Shown one piece after another: positions 47,522-59,397 of a DNA stretch of 64,000 nt. The DNA is taken from positions 159,179-223,178 of the forward strand of contig KV454014.1 of NCBI GenBank assembly GCA_001661245.1, given 5' to 3'. Positions within the stretch are counted from its first letter, which is position 1. Every line of letters begins with the position of its first letter. The translations under genes and the position numbers were made by a program. The notes beneath the pieces are model-generated. The model saw nothing but the letters and a program-made list of their open reading frames with translations, did no database searches and had not been told where the DNA came from. Source of the DNA: Pachysolen tannophilus NRRL Y-2460 (lineage: Eukaryota; Ascomycota; Pichiomycetes; Alaninales; Pachysolenaceae).

Positions 47522-49909
47522 TCAAAGCCTTAATGAATGATAAATTCCATTTGGATTATGAATTCTACTGACACCTGTTCTTACTCTAACTTGGCACTCT
47601 TCTTCTTCTTCATCATCTTCTTCTCCTCTTACATCATCTACTCCACCAGCTTGTTGCGGTCTATCAATCGTGCTATCACGATTTCCAAACACACTATTAG
47701 TATTCTTTCTATTGTTCATGCCTTCTTCAATCTTCATATTTTTTTGTAAATTTTTCAAAAATTTACGATTATTTTTCAGATCCACTGGCAAAATTAAATA
47801 TATGAAACTTTCAACTGTCCATTCGTACCATATTTTTCTATCTTCGTTATCAAAATCTCTTTTAAGTAAAATTTCTACTTCTTGATCATCAGAAAGATAT
47901 ATTGGATTTTCTAAAGGGAAAAAAGTAGGTAACCAAGAAATTAAATCTTGCGGGAGCAAATAATTTGGGTTATTTGATATAGAGATTCCAGGATATAATT
48001 CCAGTTCAAAACAACCCACAAGACCATGAATCATACCTTTATGTCGACATTTGAAAGATAATTTTTTAATACGCTTGTTGTGATGGTTATTATTCAATGA
48101 TTTATGCATATGAGATATATTATTTGGATGTTCAAAAGTCCAGGATTCATGAAATTTGGATGATAATAGATCGAACTGATTGTTCAACACAATATACGGT
48201 CTATGGAATGCTCTCATATCACCTAATTTGCACAAATTCTTGTATACTGTTGGTGCAATGGCAGGAGCAATGTAACTGGTATATGATCTTGGAATGAATA
48301 TGCAACTGTTTGTCTCTGAATAATCGCACCATTTTTCGACTGAATCAAAACATTCTGGTGAGAGTTCATTACAACCAAAGCTTCCTAATAATTCTCCAAT
48401 GACAAGATTGAACTTTAAAGAAATATCATCGTTTTGCCAAAATCTTACATCTTCATTAATAATATTTACTTTATTATCCCATTTCTGTTGATTTTTTTGT
48501 GTTAAATAAATTGTTGCATTTGGATTTTTTTCAACCAGATAAATTTTTATTTTTGATAAATCTAATTTTAAAAAATTTAAAGATGAAAATAATTTTTCTA
48601 TTAAAGGACCTCTACCTGGACCTATAATTAATATATTTAAATTTTTAATTTGAATAATATTTTGTGATGATTGAAATGATAATACAGTTTTTTTAATATT
48701 TTGAAATTTTTCTAATTTTAATAAATCAATTAATGATGCAATCATTGCACGTTCATAATAATCATATTTAATTGAATCTTTTTCAAAAATTTTATAAGTA
48801 ATATTATCTAAATTATGTTGTAATGGTTGTAAAGGAACTTGTAAAGAATCTTGACCAAAAATTTTAGAATATCTATCATTTGTAAATAATTCAATTGGAG
48901 AAAGTTGTAAATTTTTATCATTTGTCTTTGAAATAAATTTTAAATAATTTAAATATGCTAAATCACCAAGATAAATTTCTTCACCATTTTCTAATTTTAT
49001 AATTGGATGATCATTTTCAATAGTATTATTAATTGAATTTTTTTTAAAATCTTTATCAACACCATGTAATAATAAAATAGGAGGATTAAACCATTTTTTT
49101 TGTATAAATTTCCATAATATGATTTGATTAAATTTATTTAAAACTGGATAATTTTTATGATTTAAAATAAAAGAAGAAGTTGAAATAAGAAAAATTTTAA
49201 CAGGTTCTAATAACCAACGATTTATAATATATTGTGGTATATTTTTTTTAGGTAATGCTAATGAAACTGATAAATTTTCATTATAATTACATTGTAATCT
49301 AATTGAATTCCACATATCCCAAGTTGATAATGAATCTATAACTGGTACAATTTCTCCAGTTATTGGATTTTCTAAAATTTCTTCACAAATTGGTAATGAT
49401 ATTGAAATATTTAAATTTTTAAATTTGTTTAATGCAGTATTTAAATTATTTGTAAAAATTGATAAAGTATTTAAATTTTTAGGAGGTGCAATTAATACCA
49501 TTGATAATCCAATATGATTTGCATATGATAATTCATTCAGTAAAACTTGAAGAGAAAATTCATTAATAATTTGATTTTTACTATCTAATTCAACCCATGA
49601 AGAAATTAATCCAACAATTTTTTTGGTATGATCACCAGTAAATATACCAACTTCTGAAGAATTAGGAAACGGCACTTTTAAAAAATTTAAATCAATTATT
49701 TTTTCATCATTATGCTTATTATATAAATCTTTAAAATCTCTAAATGCTTCTTTACAACTTTCTCTATATTTTGCATTTGTAATTGGTGACAAGACATAAT
49801 CATAACCTAAATTTGTATAATTTTCACATAACAGCTTATCTGAATTTAAAAGTATCAAACTTGATGGTGAAGGTTTAATACCAATCGACACATAAGGTAT
49901 ATCCGGCAT
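47522..49909 (-). CDS. HSL7: Protein arginine methyltransferase Hsl7 (PRMT5 family)
   Basis: PRMT5-type enzyme of 795 residues, in yeast a bud-neck adaptor that targets Swe1 for degradation at the morphogenesis checkpoint. The N-terminal TIM-barrel region starts MPDIPYVSIGIKPSPSSLIL. The SAM-binding motif is LIIGPGRGPLIEKL (about residue 430). The double-E loop is GELLGSFGCNELSPEC (about residue 503), which matches PRMT5 (ELLGSFxxNELSPEC). The C-terminal beta-barrel follows, then an acidic tail with EEDDEEEEE. The open frame starts 11 codons earlier at a TTG; the first ATG was chosen. Confidence 0.93.
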   Translation of the reverse strand: MPDIPYVSIGIKPSPSSLILLNSDKLLCENYTNLGYDYVLSPITNAKYRESCKEAFRDFKDLYNKHNDEKIIDLNFLKVPFPNSSEVGIFTGDHTKKIVGLISSWVELDSKNQIINEFSLQVLLNELSYANHIGLSMVLIAPPKNLNTLSIFTNNLNTALNKFKNLNISISLPICEEILENPITGEIVPVIDSLSTWDMWNSIRLQCNYNENLSVSLALPKKNIPQYIINRWLLEPVKIFLISTSSFILNHKNYPVLNKFNQIILWKFIQKKWFNPPILLLHGVDKDFKKNSINNTIENDHPIIKLENGEEIYLGDLAYLNYLKFISKTNDKNLQLSPIELFTNDRYSKIFGQDSLQVPLQPLQHNLDNITYKIFEKDSIKYDYYERAMIASLIDLLKLEKFQNIKKTVLSFQSSQNIIQIKNLNILIIGPGRGPLIEKLFSSLNFLKLDLSKIKIYLVEKNPNATIYLTQKNQQKWDNKVNIINEDVRFWQNDDISLKFNLVIGELLGSFGCNELSPECFDSVEKWCDYSETNSCIFIPRSYTSYIAPAIAPTVYKNLCKLGDMRAFHRPYIVLNNQFDLLSSKFHESWTFEHPNNISHMHKSLNNNHHNKRIKKLSFKCRHKGMIHGLVGCFELELYPGISISNNPNYLLPQDLISWLPTFFPLENPIYLSDDQEVEILLKRDFDNEDRKIWYEWTVESFIYLILPVDLKNNRKFLKNLQKNMKIEEGMNNRKNTNSVFGNRDSTIDRPQQAGGVDDVRGEEDDEEEEECQVRVRTGVSRIHNPNGIYHSLRL

Positions 49910-50259
49910 CCTATCATTAACTATCAATATTCCAATACACAAATCAGAAAAAAATCATAAATTAATGACATATATATATATATATATATATATATAAAGA
50001 TCATCCTCATCAGCCATCACCATCTCAAACCTTCATACAAAAAAATAAATCTTGGGTCGTGTTTTAGCCGCTCAAAATAAAAGGAAAAAAAAAAAGTATG
50101 TGAAAATCCGCTGACGCGTTTCAAAACCTCCTTTTTAAACAAGAATTTATTAATATATTTATATATATAAATATAAATATATATATAAAAATTGTTATTT
50201 ATAGGTTTAGGATTAGGATTGATATCTATTGTTACGGAAGAGATAGGAGATAGGTTGCA
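49910..50259. other. Shared promoter of HSL7 and CKS1
   Basis: A 350-bp divergent region with a (TA)n tract (49970-49996), an ACGCGT element and TA-rich sequence near CKS1. No gene is seen. Confidence 0.55.
50114..50119. promoter_or_regulatory. MCB (ACGCGT) between HSL7 and CKS1
   Basis: TGACGCGTTTC contains the MBF core ACGCGT, 141 bp before CKS1 and 205 bp before HSL7. Both are cell-cycle genes, so G1/S control from a shared site is plausible. It is a motif match only. Confidence 0.5.
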
Positions 50260-50666
50260 ATGTCGAATAAACCGAGATATCTTGCAGATAGTGAGCGGGC
50301 CAGGGTATTGGAGTTCCAAGAGATGATTCATTACTCTCCTCGTTATTCCGATGATGAATATGAATATAGACATGTTATGCTTCCAAAGCCAATGCTAAAA
50401 GTTATTCCTCAAGATTATTTCAATCAAGAAACTGGAACGCTCAGGATATTATCTGAAGAAGAATGGAGAGGTTTGGGGATCACGCAGTCTTTGGGTTGGG
50501 TACATTATGAAACACACGGTAAGTAAATATTAAAAAAAAAATTAATAGAAGAGAGTTTTTTTTTTTAGATTTTATTAATATGGAACAAACTAACCATCTA
50601 TTAATTTTATTAGCTCCTGAACCACATATTTTATTATTCAAACGTCCAATCAATTTCGGACAGTAA
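50260..50666 (+). CDS. CKS1: Cyclin-dependent kinase regulatory subunit Cks1 (spliced)
   Basis: Small adaptor that binds Cdc28/Cdk1 and phospho-threonine substrates. Exon 1 is 50260-50518 and exon 2 is 50614-50666, giving 103 residues. The protein shows the whole Cks fold: [17 protein letters not shown], the hinge segment, [20 protein letters not shown] and, from exon 2, [20 protein letters not shown]. Without splicing the frame would stop after ETHGK, losing the conserved [13 protein letters not shown] end. The second exon is too short to be seen as a reading frame alone. Confidence 0.96.
50519..50613 (+). other. CKS1: Intron of CKS1
   Basis: The donor is GTAAGT, the branch site AACTAAC (50588-50594) and the acceptor TTATTAG. 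Removal of 95 bases yields Ala (G|CT) in the invariant THAPEPH motif. Confidence 0.95.
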
Positions 50667-51533
50667 GATTTTAAGTGTGAAATTTGTGGACTTTTTTTAA
50701 AAAAAAAAATAGTCCAGGTTTTCCAGACTTTTAAAAATTGTTTTTTTTTTTTTTGTTTTGTTTTGTTTTCATAATTTTTCATGATTTTGGCCTTCATTTT
50801 ATATTGGAAGGATTGGAGTACTTCCCTTTTTCTTTTTTTTTTCTTTTTTTTCTTTTTTGATACCCAAAAATTTTGCATTCTCACAACACATATATATATA
50901 TGTATACTTTTAAATCTAGAGAAATAACTGACTAGGCTAGGTTTGGTTTTTTAAAAAAAAAAAAAATATATATGTATGTATGTATAGTAAGTAGTTTTTA
51001 TATATATAGTTTTTATCTGTTTATGGTTTTTCAAAGAAAATAAATTAAAAATTACAAAAATAAGAAAAATTATTAACTATATTATTTCGTTCTTGATTTG
51101 GGAATTACCAATAATTTATTATATCATCACCACTAACAAAAAGAACAAATTGATATATATATATATAAATCAATAATAATATATGGTATTTATTGTATAG
51201 ATATATAATACGAGATGTGCGTACCGCAGTTTTTTTTAACAATCAAGCACTAGTGTTAGTACTAATTGTGTGCTGCTAAGTGCGCTTATACGTATACGCT
51301 CTTTTGTGTGTTTTCGCGTATGCTTATGTGTACGCTTAATTACGCGGCCACTGCGTATCACATTGAAAAAGTTGTAATTCCTAAAATCGATAAAACAAAT
51401 TGCAAAACCCTTTTTTCGCTTTTTCTTTTGAAAACAAAAACAAAAACAAAAAAACAGTTTTCAAATTTTATATATCTCTTTTTCTTTTCTTTTCTTTTCT
51501 TCTATAAATGACGGTGGCGGTTATTTAATAAAG
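50667..51533. other. CKS1 3' region and MEC1 promoter
   Basis: No gene is seen. T- and TA-rich with one distinct block (51219-51357) holding six GCGTA/TACGC motifs and higher GC, followed by a CT tract and the MEC1 start. Confidence 0.5.
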
Positions 51534-54500
51534 ATGGAATCCGATCAGAATCTATTACTGCTATTGGATTCAATAATTCAACAAATACCTCTGAGTTCTT
51601 TTAAAGGCTCAGTGAATCTTGAAAATGATGGCGGTAATCATGATATTGAACAATTGGATAAAATTAAAACAATGAGAATATTGGTCAATGACGTTTTAAC
51701 TAGTTATATTGATTGTAAATTAGGTGCGTATGGATATTTTATGGAGTAATGGTTTTGATTACATTTTCAACTAACATGTTTTTCTTTTTTTTTATTTTAG
51801 ACGATGGACAAGTAATTATTATTATGAAAATTTTAAAAGTTATTCAATATTTGATTTCAAAATCTTATAATGTAATGATAGAATCTAAAGATTTAAGTTA
51901 TGAAATTTTTTTACAAAAATTGATTCCCTTTTTGAATTGCCGTTTATGTGAAGATAAATTAATAAATGAGATCAAATTTACAATATTAAATATGATAAGT
52001 ATACTACATGAAAAATTACATAATTTTAAAATTCAACAAAAAATTGCAAATTTTTTAATAAATAACTTGGAATTAAATTTGAATGCAATTTTTGAACTTA
52101 ATAAAATAATGAATAATTCCTCAATATCAATTTCTAATGATTTTTTTGATAATAACAATGAAAAATTAAACAAGTTAAGCATATCGATCCATATATTACA
52201 AATTTTAATGAATTATAAATCAAATAGACTATTATTCTTGGATATTCAACATGATTTTCAATTTGAAAGTTACTCACGCAAACTTTGGTTTTTGTTACAA
52301 AGTCATAGTTTAAACATAATAAATATCAAAGATAATTTGAAAAATTCATATCAATTATTAAATAAAATTGATGATCTTTCAGTAATATTATTAAACAGTA
52401 TGAGTTCATCTTTTTTAAATGATCATACACCAAAATCTTCTAAAATAACTTTTTTGTTATTAAAATTTAAAGAATTATTAAATTGGGATTATTTACCTTA
52501 TTTCATAAAATTACAACATGAACTTTCAAAAGAATTATTAAAAGTTTTCATCAAGACTATCGAACTTAATTTTGTTAAAAATTTTGAATTAAACTTAAGA
52601 ATTGCAAATTGTATGGTAATGCAATCGATCAAAAATGGCAATACAATTAATGTGAATCCAGATCTTATAAAGACTTTATATATTATCACATATTCATTAC
52701 ACAAGTTAAATGCTAAAGAATTAATTCCTTTAATAGATGCCGATACTACATTAGAAAATATACATATGAATTTTATTGAAACAATTATAAATAATTCAAT
52801 AACAGCATTTGATGATTTAACTTTGGAAAATTTAAGGTTATCAATTTTTAAATTAATATTTAAAGAAAATCAATCAATGCAAGAAATTTTACCTTTAATT
52901 AATGGTAATGAGTTTATTAACATTATTAATGAAAAAGAATATAAAGAAGATCATTCCTTATTTTTGAAAAATTGGTTAAACACTTTAAATTTAAAAATTA
53001 AGAAAGAAGAAATCAAATTTGAATCAACAATTCAGAAAATATATATTATAAACTCGTTGGGTAATTTTGCTTGCCTATATTCACAAGATTACGATTATGA
53101 TTCCAAGATCTGTTCTAAGTGTGATATGCAAATTAATGACACATCTTATGGCTTAAATATTATTGATAAGAATAGAAAATCTTCAAAATATGAACCAGAA
53201 ATTGTACTAGCATTGCAAATTTTATTCAAATTTGCCGGAGATGATGAAAATGAAATAGTAAAAGTTCATGTACTATTATCCTTACGCAAATTTTTTGCTT
53301 CTTTTAGACCCCCAACAATCAATAATAAATGCAAAGTTTGGAAGTTTATACTAACTTGTCTCAGAAGTACTACCCGAGAAATAAGATTACTTTCCAGCAA
53401 GTTAATCCCTTATTATTTGATTATTCCAGAAGGTAAGGATTATGAAGAAAATTTTCAAATTATTGTTAGCGACTTGCAAATGATTAAGTTTAACGATGCT
53501 AAGTTGACTCATCTTGCTGAATCGACTGTTATGGCATGGGGTGAATTAGCCATTGTTTCTGGAATAGACGAGAAGCTAGTGTTGATTTTGATGAAATTAA
53601 TAGATTTTCTTGGATCTGAAAATCAATTTCATTCAATGATTGCTTTCCATGAGTTTTTAATAATCTCCAAATCAAAGAAAAAAACTCCTTGGCAACTATT
53701 GGCACCTTTTTTACCGAATTTGAGTGTCATAATCGTTAAGCAAATGAAAAGTAAACCAATTATCTTGGCAAAAATTTGTGAATTAGTTGCAGTTACAGTG
53801 GATAGTTTTTTAGCGAGAACACAGGCTTATACAGTTCCACATTTATTAACTTATTACAAGCATGATTTGATTGGTGACGTAAGCCAAAAGATTAAAATCT
53901 CAAGATTTGAATTAATCCATAAAAATTTTTCTAGGATTATTGCTTATTTGTTAACTTTTGAAGATAAAATCAGTCAGAAAAAAATCATGCAGATTTTAGG
54001 TAATGCGGCTTCTGAATTCAAAGGAAGACAGTTGACTGAGTTGGTTGATAACAACAGTATTGCAATAAGTTGGGAAGTTTTGAAGATTTATTCCCCTGAA
54101 TCGAACAATCATCTGAAAATCAAAAATGCTTTATTGTATATCGCTTCAACATTGCTTCCAAATGAAACTAATCCTTTGGAAGTTTATCTTGAACGAACTA
54201 TATTAGGTATTGTTCAAAATTTTTCTGAATCCACATACGATGTGAAAGGCTTACAACCATTCATTGAAAAACTAAGAGCTATTTGGGCCATTGATTGTCT
54301 CATAGCAATTAGTGGGAAATCCATAGTATCTGCGTTACCTCAGATTATGGCCTGTATACAAACCAATCTTGAACTTTCTCATTTACATTACGAATCTTTA
54401 AGGTGTTTGAAAATTTTAATTAAAAATTTATCTCAGTCGAATTTGTCAATTATATTAGATTTGATCTTATCCTTGATTTTGCAGAAATGGAGTCAATTTA

Positions 54501-57500
54501 GTGAAAAGACAAAACTAGAATCTAAGGAAATCTTGAATATTTTGTTTAAAGAACATGAAGCTTTGATTAAAAAAAAATATTTTAATTATATATTTTCACT
54601 TTCCTTCAATCCAGAATTATTAGGCATTTATAATAATGCAAGAGTTACTTTTCCAAACAGCATCAAAGGTACTTCTTTTAGCTTATTACATGACCTAACT
54701 CTCAGGTCCAAGAATGAAAATAAATTTGTTGTTCTGCAGGCATTATCAGATTTGGAATATTATTTCAAAAAATATCAAAACGAATTTCATTCGTCATACG
54801 TGAATAATCCTTCTTTTATAAACTACATACCGGTTTTGAGGAGCACTTTGTTAGAAGTATCACACAAATTTAGATCATCTGACGTTGAAATTCCGACAAA
54901 ATGTGCTATTGTTTTTGGTTTAATGGGTTCGCTAGACTTTAATAAATTTAACAATTTTTCTGTAATATCCAGTGATGAGAAAGATCAATTGATAATTTTG
55001 AAACAGTTTACAGATAGGAACGAAGTATATCGATTCCTTATTATATTTGTTAAAAGTGTTTTGGTGAAAGCATTTTGGGCTTCTACAGATCCAGTCAAGC
55101 AATTGTTTTTAGCATATGCCATGCAGGAATACATGAAACTACTAGAATTAAATGGGATCGATGTGGAATCTTTTTCTAAGGATGAAATCAACAAGACTTC
55201 GACGCCCCTGATCATCTGGTCCAAATTTGACGATATTTCAAAGTCTACTTTGTTGCCATTGTTGAGCTCGAAGTATATCGTCAACGGAAGTAAGAATGAA
55301 AACTTAACATATCCAATTTATAAGACATGGATGAAGCACTCAAAATGGCTTAGAGACTTTACTTTAGATCTATTGAGAAAATCCAAACATGAAGGTATCA
55401 ATCCTGCTGCTCAAAAAATATTCCTTATATGTACATCTATCATCAAAGATCAGGATCTATCAATATGCAACTTCATTTTACCGTATGCTACTTTAAATCT
55501 TATTTTATGCAAAGATGAAAAAATAGAAAAAGAGATTGAAACTGAAATGTTACTGATATTAGGCAGTAATGTTAGCGGTGTAAATGACAACTCCACTGCG
55601 GAGCATTTGAAATCTTGCTATCAGTCAGTTTTTGGTATTCTAGATTACTTCAAAAAATGGTGCTCTGCAAGGAAACAAAAAAAGAAAAGAGCAGACCTTT
55701 CATCTATTTCTACTAAAACTTTTAATGAAGAAACTTCACTAGTTGAAAACTTTTTAAATCGGATGCCCCAGGAGCTCATAGCAAAAAGATCAGCAGAATG
55801 TAATTCCTATGAAAGGGCCATTTTAAACTTAGAAGAAAGTTACAGATCGTCAAAAATTGAAAGGAATGAATTTTTTTCTACCATTCAATCAATGTACGTT
55901 GAAATTGATGACTTAGATGCATTAGACGGTGTATTGAAAAAATTCTCCACGCAGAGTTTAACAGATAAGCTATTGCAATTTCAATACAGTGACAATTGGA
56001 AAATTGCCCAAGACTGCTTTGAAGCCTTAAGTGAATCTGATTTAAACAGAGAAAAAGTAAAGGATACAACTGATTTGTTGAAATCATTGAATGATTACAG
56101 TTTATATGACAGTTCTTTAGAAAAATTAGATGCTCAGTTATCTTTGTTGAATGGTAATTTGAATATGCTAGCAAGCGAGTGGGTTCGTATCGGATTGAAT
56201 TCATCAGTTTATGCTGGAAATTTACATGCTTTAAAAAAATGGATTTATGTCACAGAGTCCAATATCAAACCTTCGTCTTTGACCGACTCTGCTTTATTTA
56301 TAGATTATGAATTTGCGAAGGCATTGGTATTTTTAGCAGAAGATAAAATTGAAGACACTGTAAGCCATATTAATAAGGCATTCCAGTTGTTAGGCTATTC
56401 ACTTGCAATGTCTAAAGAGACTTCGTTGTCGAGGACTAGGAGTATAATAAATCAATTACATTGTTTAACAGATTTGAAAGAGATCCTGTTATCTACGTCT
56501 AAATCCAAGTCGGAATCTAACATAAAAACATTGGACTTAAGATATTCTAATGTTTCCAACGATTTTCAATCTTGCTGGCGTATTCTTTCAACGAGAAGGG
56601 CTGCAGACAATTTACATCCCAATGATTTTACTAAAAATGATATAAGTAATATTTGGATTGAAAGTGCTAAGATAGCAAGAAAATCTGAGAGATTGGATTT
56701 GGCTACTAAATCTATCATGAATGCTATGCTTTTGGAAAATCAAAAAGTTGATTTAGAGTATGCTAAGTTGTTATGGGCCCAAGGAGATCATAGTAGAGCA
56801 TTGAAAGCTATTGATGAATTGAGATCCAGTGATAACGAAAGAAGCATTAGGGAAAATGCTCTAATTCAATTAAAGTATACTAAATGGTTGGATTCATCAG
56901 ATAGTGGTAATTCATCAACTATTATAGATGAATACAACAAAGCCGCTAAGATGGATGTTAAATGGGAAAAACCATATTACCTTTTAGGTAAATATTTCAA
57001 TAAAATTTTGGAAAATCAATCTATAGTTTCGGAAGATATCAAATCCTCTAAGGATTTTTATGGAGATTACGAAAGAAGATTAGTTTTCAACTATCTTCGT
57101 GCTCTTCAATGTGGATCTAAATACTTATTTGAAGCTTTACCAAAAGTTATCACTGTTTGGCTAGATTTTGCTTCCAAATATAAGGACAAAGTTCCAAGGT
57201 TTAAGAACGAAGAAATGGCGATAGAAAGAAAAAAAATTACGATTTAATAAAGGAGAGTATAAAACAGTCGATAAATCTTATTCCTGCAATATGCTGGTAT
57301 ACAGTTCTTTCACAGTTGATTTCAAGACTGCTTCATCCAAATCCAGAGGCTCTGGAACAAGTCATGGATTTGGTTTCAAAGATAACAGAGGCATATCCAG
57401 AGCAGGCTTTATGGTCTGTCTTTGCTCAATCTAAATCAACCATTACAGAAAGGTCAAAAATGGGTAATAATATTCTTTCAAACATTATTCAACGGCCAAG

Positions 57501-58779
57501 TAATCCGGAAGAATCAGTAAAGAGGAAAAATACCATCAAATCAGCGATTAACTTGTTTGATGCATTATTAGGTGTCTGTATGAAAGAGGTAAACAAGAAG
57601 CGTAGCGACTTGATATTAAGTACAGATTTTGGATTTGACCACAAAGTTACTCCTTGTGTCTCTCTAGTAGTCCCTTTGAGATCTAATTTTGAGATTAAAT
57701 TACCGGCTTCGTTTGATTTATCGTCAAAGAATTATAAGTCCTTCCCTATAGGTTCCAAAATTACTATAATAAAATTTGATGAACATGTCAAGATTTTGTC
57801 GTCAATGCAAAAACCAAGGAGGTTAGCCATCTTAGGCAGTAATGGTGGTAAATATCATATTTTATGTAAGCCACATGATGACTTGAGAAAAGATGCAAAA
57901 TTAATGGAATTTACAACAATGATTGATCGCTTGCTTAAAAAAGATGACGAATCAGAGAAAAGAAAACTTTCAATTACATCTTATGCTGTTGTTCCGTTGA
58001 ATGAGACGTATGGTGTCCTTGAATGGGTTGATAGTTGCCGTACTATGAGAGATATTGTTTTGAGTTACTTAACTTCTATAGGTAAGCCTCTTGATTTCAG
58101 CTTTTGTAAGAAAATGTTGGCAGAAGATCAATCATTACAAGAAAAAATCACAGGTTTAAATAGATTAATTAAGGAATATCCACCGGTTTTCAGGTTATGG
58201 TTTTTAGAGGAATTTCCTGATCCAAAGGCTTGGTACGGGGCTAGATGTAATTACACGAGATCTTCTGCGGTTATGTCCATCATTGGTTATATTTTAGGAA
58301 TGGGGGATAGACATGGTGATAATATTCTAATGTTAGAGAAGACTGGTGGAGTTTTACATGTCGACTTTGACTGCCTTTTTGATAAAGGTTTAACTTTAGC
58401 TGTTCCTGAAAGAGTTCCATTCAGATTGACGTCAAATATGGTAGATGCATTTGGAATCAGCGGTGTTGAAGGTGCTTTCAGGAAATCATGCGAAGTGACT
58501 ATGAGATTGGTAAGGAATCATGAGCCTGCTTTGATGAATATTTTGGAAAGCTTCTTGTACGATCCAATTTTAGATTGGTCAGCTACTAAGCGTAGAAAGA
58601 AACATGACAGTCATAATCCGGAAGTCTCTTTGAATAATATCAAAAAGAAAATCCGTGGAATTGAAAAAGATGCGAGTCTATCATTATCAATTCCTGCTCA
58701 CGTTGATGCAGTGATTAGTCAAGCAGTTTCGCCAGAGAACTTGGCTCAGATGTATATTGGGTGGATGAGTTTCATTTAA
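51534..58779 (+). CDS. MEC1: Checkpoint kinase Mec1 (ATR), spliced, with an apparent 1-base deletion
   Basis: PIKK-family kinase that senses RPA-coated single-stranded DNA with its partner Ddc2 and activates the DNA damage and replication checkpoints. Exon 1 is 51534-51723 and exon 2 starts at 51801. The frame breaks in an A-run at 57229-57236: as sequenced it stops at 57247, and the next frame continues to 58779. One extra A gives an uninterrupted protein of 2389 residues, close to S. cerevisiae Mec1 (2368). HEAT repeats fill most of the protein, with a UME-like region and the FAT domain before the break. After it come the ATR-type segment SQLISRLLHPN and the PI3K-like kinase domain with GMGDRHGDNILM (Asp at about residue 2233) and HVDFDCLFDKG. 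The FATC end is AQMYIGWMSFI. Confidence 0.95.
51724..51800 (+). other. MEC1: Intron of MEC1
   Basis: The donor is GTGCGT, the branch site AACTAAC near 51769-51775 and the acceptor TATTTTAG after a T-run. Removing 77 bases joins KL to DDGQVIIIMKIL in frame. Confidence 0.88.
57229..57236 (+). other. MEC1: Frame break in MEC1 (A8 homopolymer)
   Basis: GAAAG is followed by eight A and TTACGATTT. With eight A the frame terminates six codons later; with nine A it reads through to the conserved kinase half. The position is in a variable loop just before the kinase region. Confidence 0.9.
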
Positions 58780-59397
58780 CACAATTTTGGTGTAGGGTGT
58801 TCAATTTTTAAAAATTTTATGCATATTTTGTTTTTTTTTTGGGGCTTAAAGGTAGGTAGGTATATTTGAAAAATAAATTAATAGTTTTAGTTGTAATTTT
58901 AAAACTCTGCTTCTAAATTGATTGCATGAAATATATACTACTCTGATAATCTTTTTTGCAGCATGTGAAATATATCTCTATCTATATGTAACGAGGTCGC
59001 TTACTAAATACTCTACTTGATTAAATTTACGACCAACTCTGTTACAAAATATTGCTCTAATCTCAATTTTATGAAAATCAATTACTATTTCAAAACAGTT
59101 CAAGTTACACAAGGATCTAGCAATTGTTAGTTAAAAAATTAAATTATGAATTATGCAGCAAGGTTGATACAGAATTATTACAAAGATGTATTAAGGTCTT
59201 TTTGCAGTTTTCAAGTTATCGTTTTAGTAAAATGTAAGCCAAGAAAATTTTGCTTCAATTCAGCTTAACAACTCTATAAAACAAATTATAAAAAATCCGT
59301 ATAAATTTTCCAGTTGCAACTGCTCTTACAATCAGTCTAACCTAAAATTTCAGCATGTAGTTACTTTAAACCGGCGTTTCTCCTAATATGTGACTAG
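58780..59397. other. Convergent 3' region of MEC1 and NVJ2
   Basis: About 620 bp of AT-rich sequence without a recognisable gene or repeat. Confidence 0.5.

Noticed and set aside
51266-51511. 81-codon open frame upstream of MEC1
   Set aside because: Cys/Thr and Phe/Lys-rich product of repeat-like promoter sequence; no evidence of coding.
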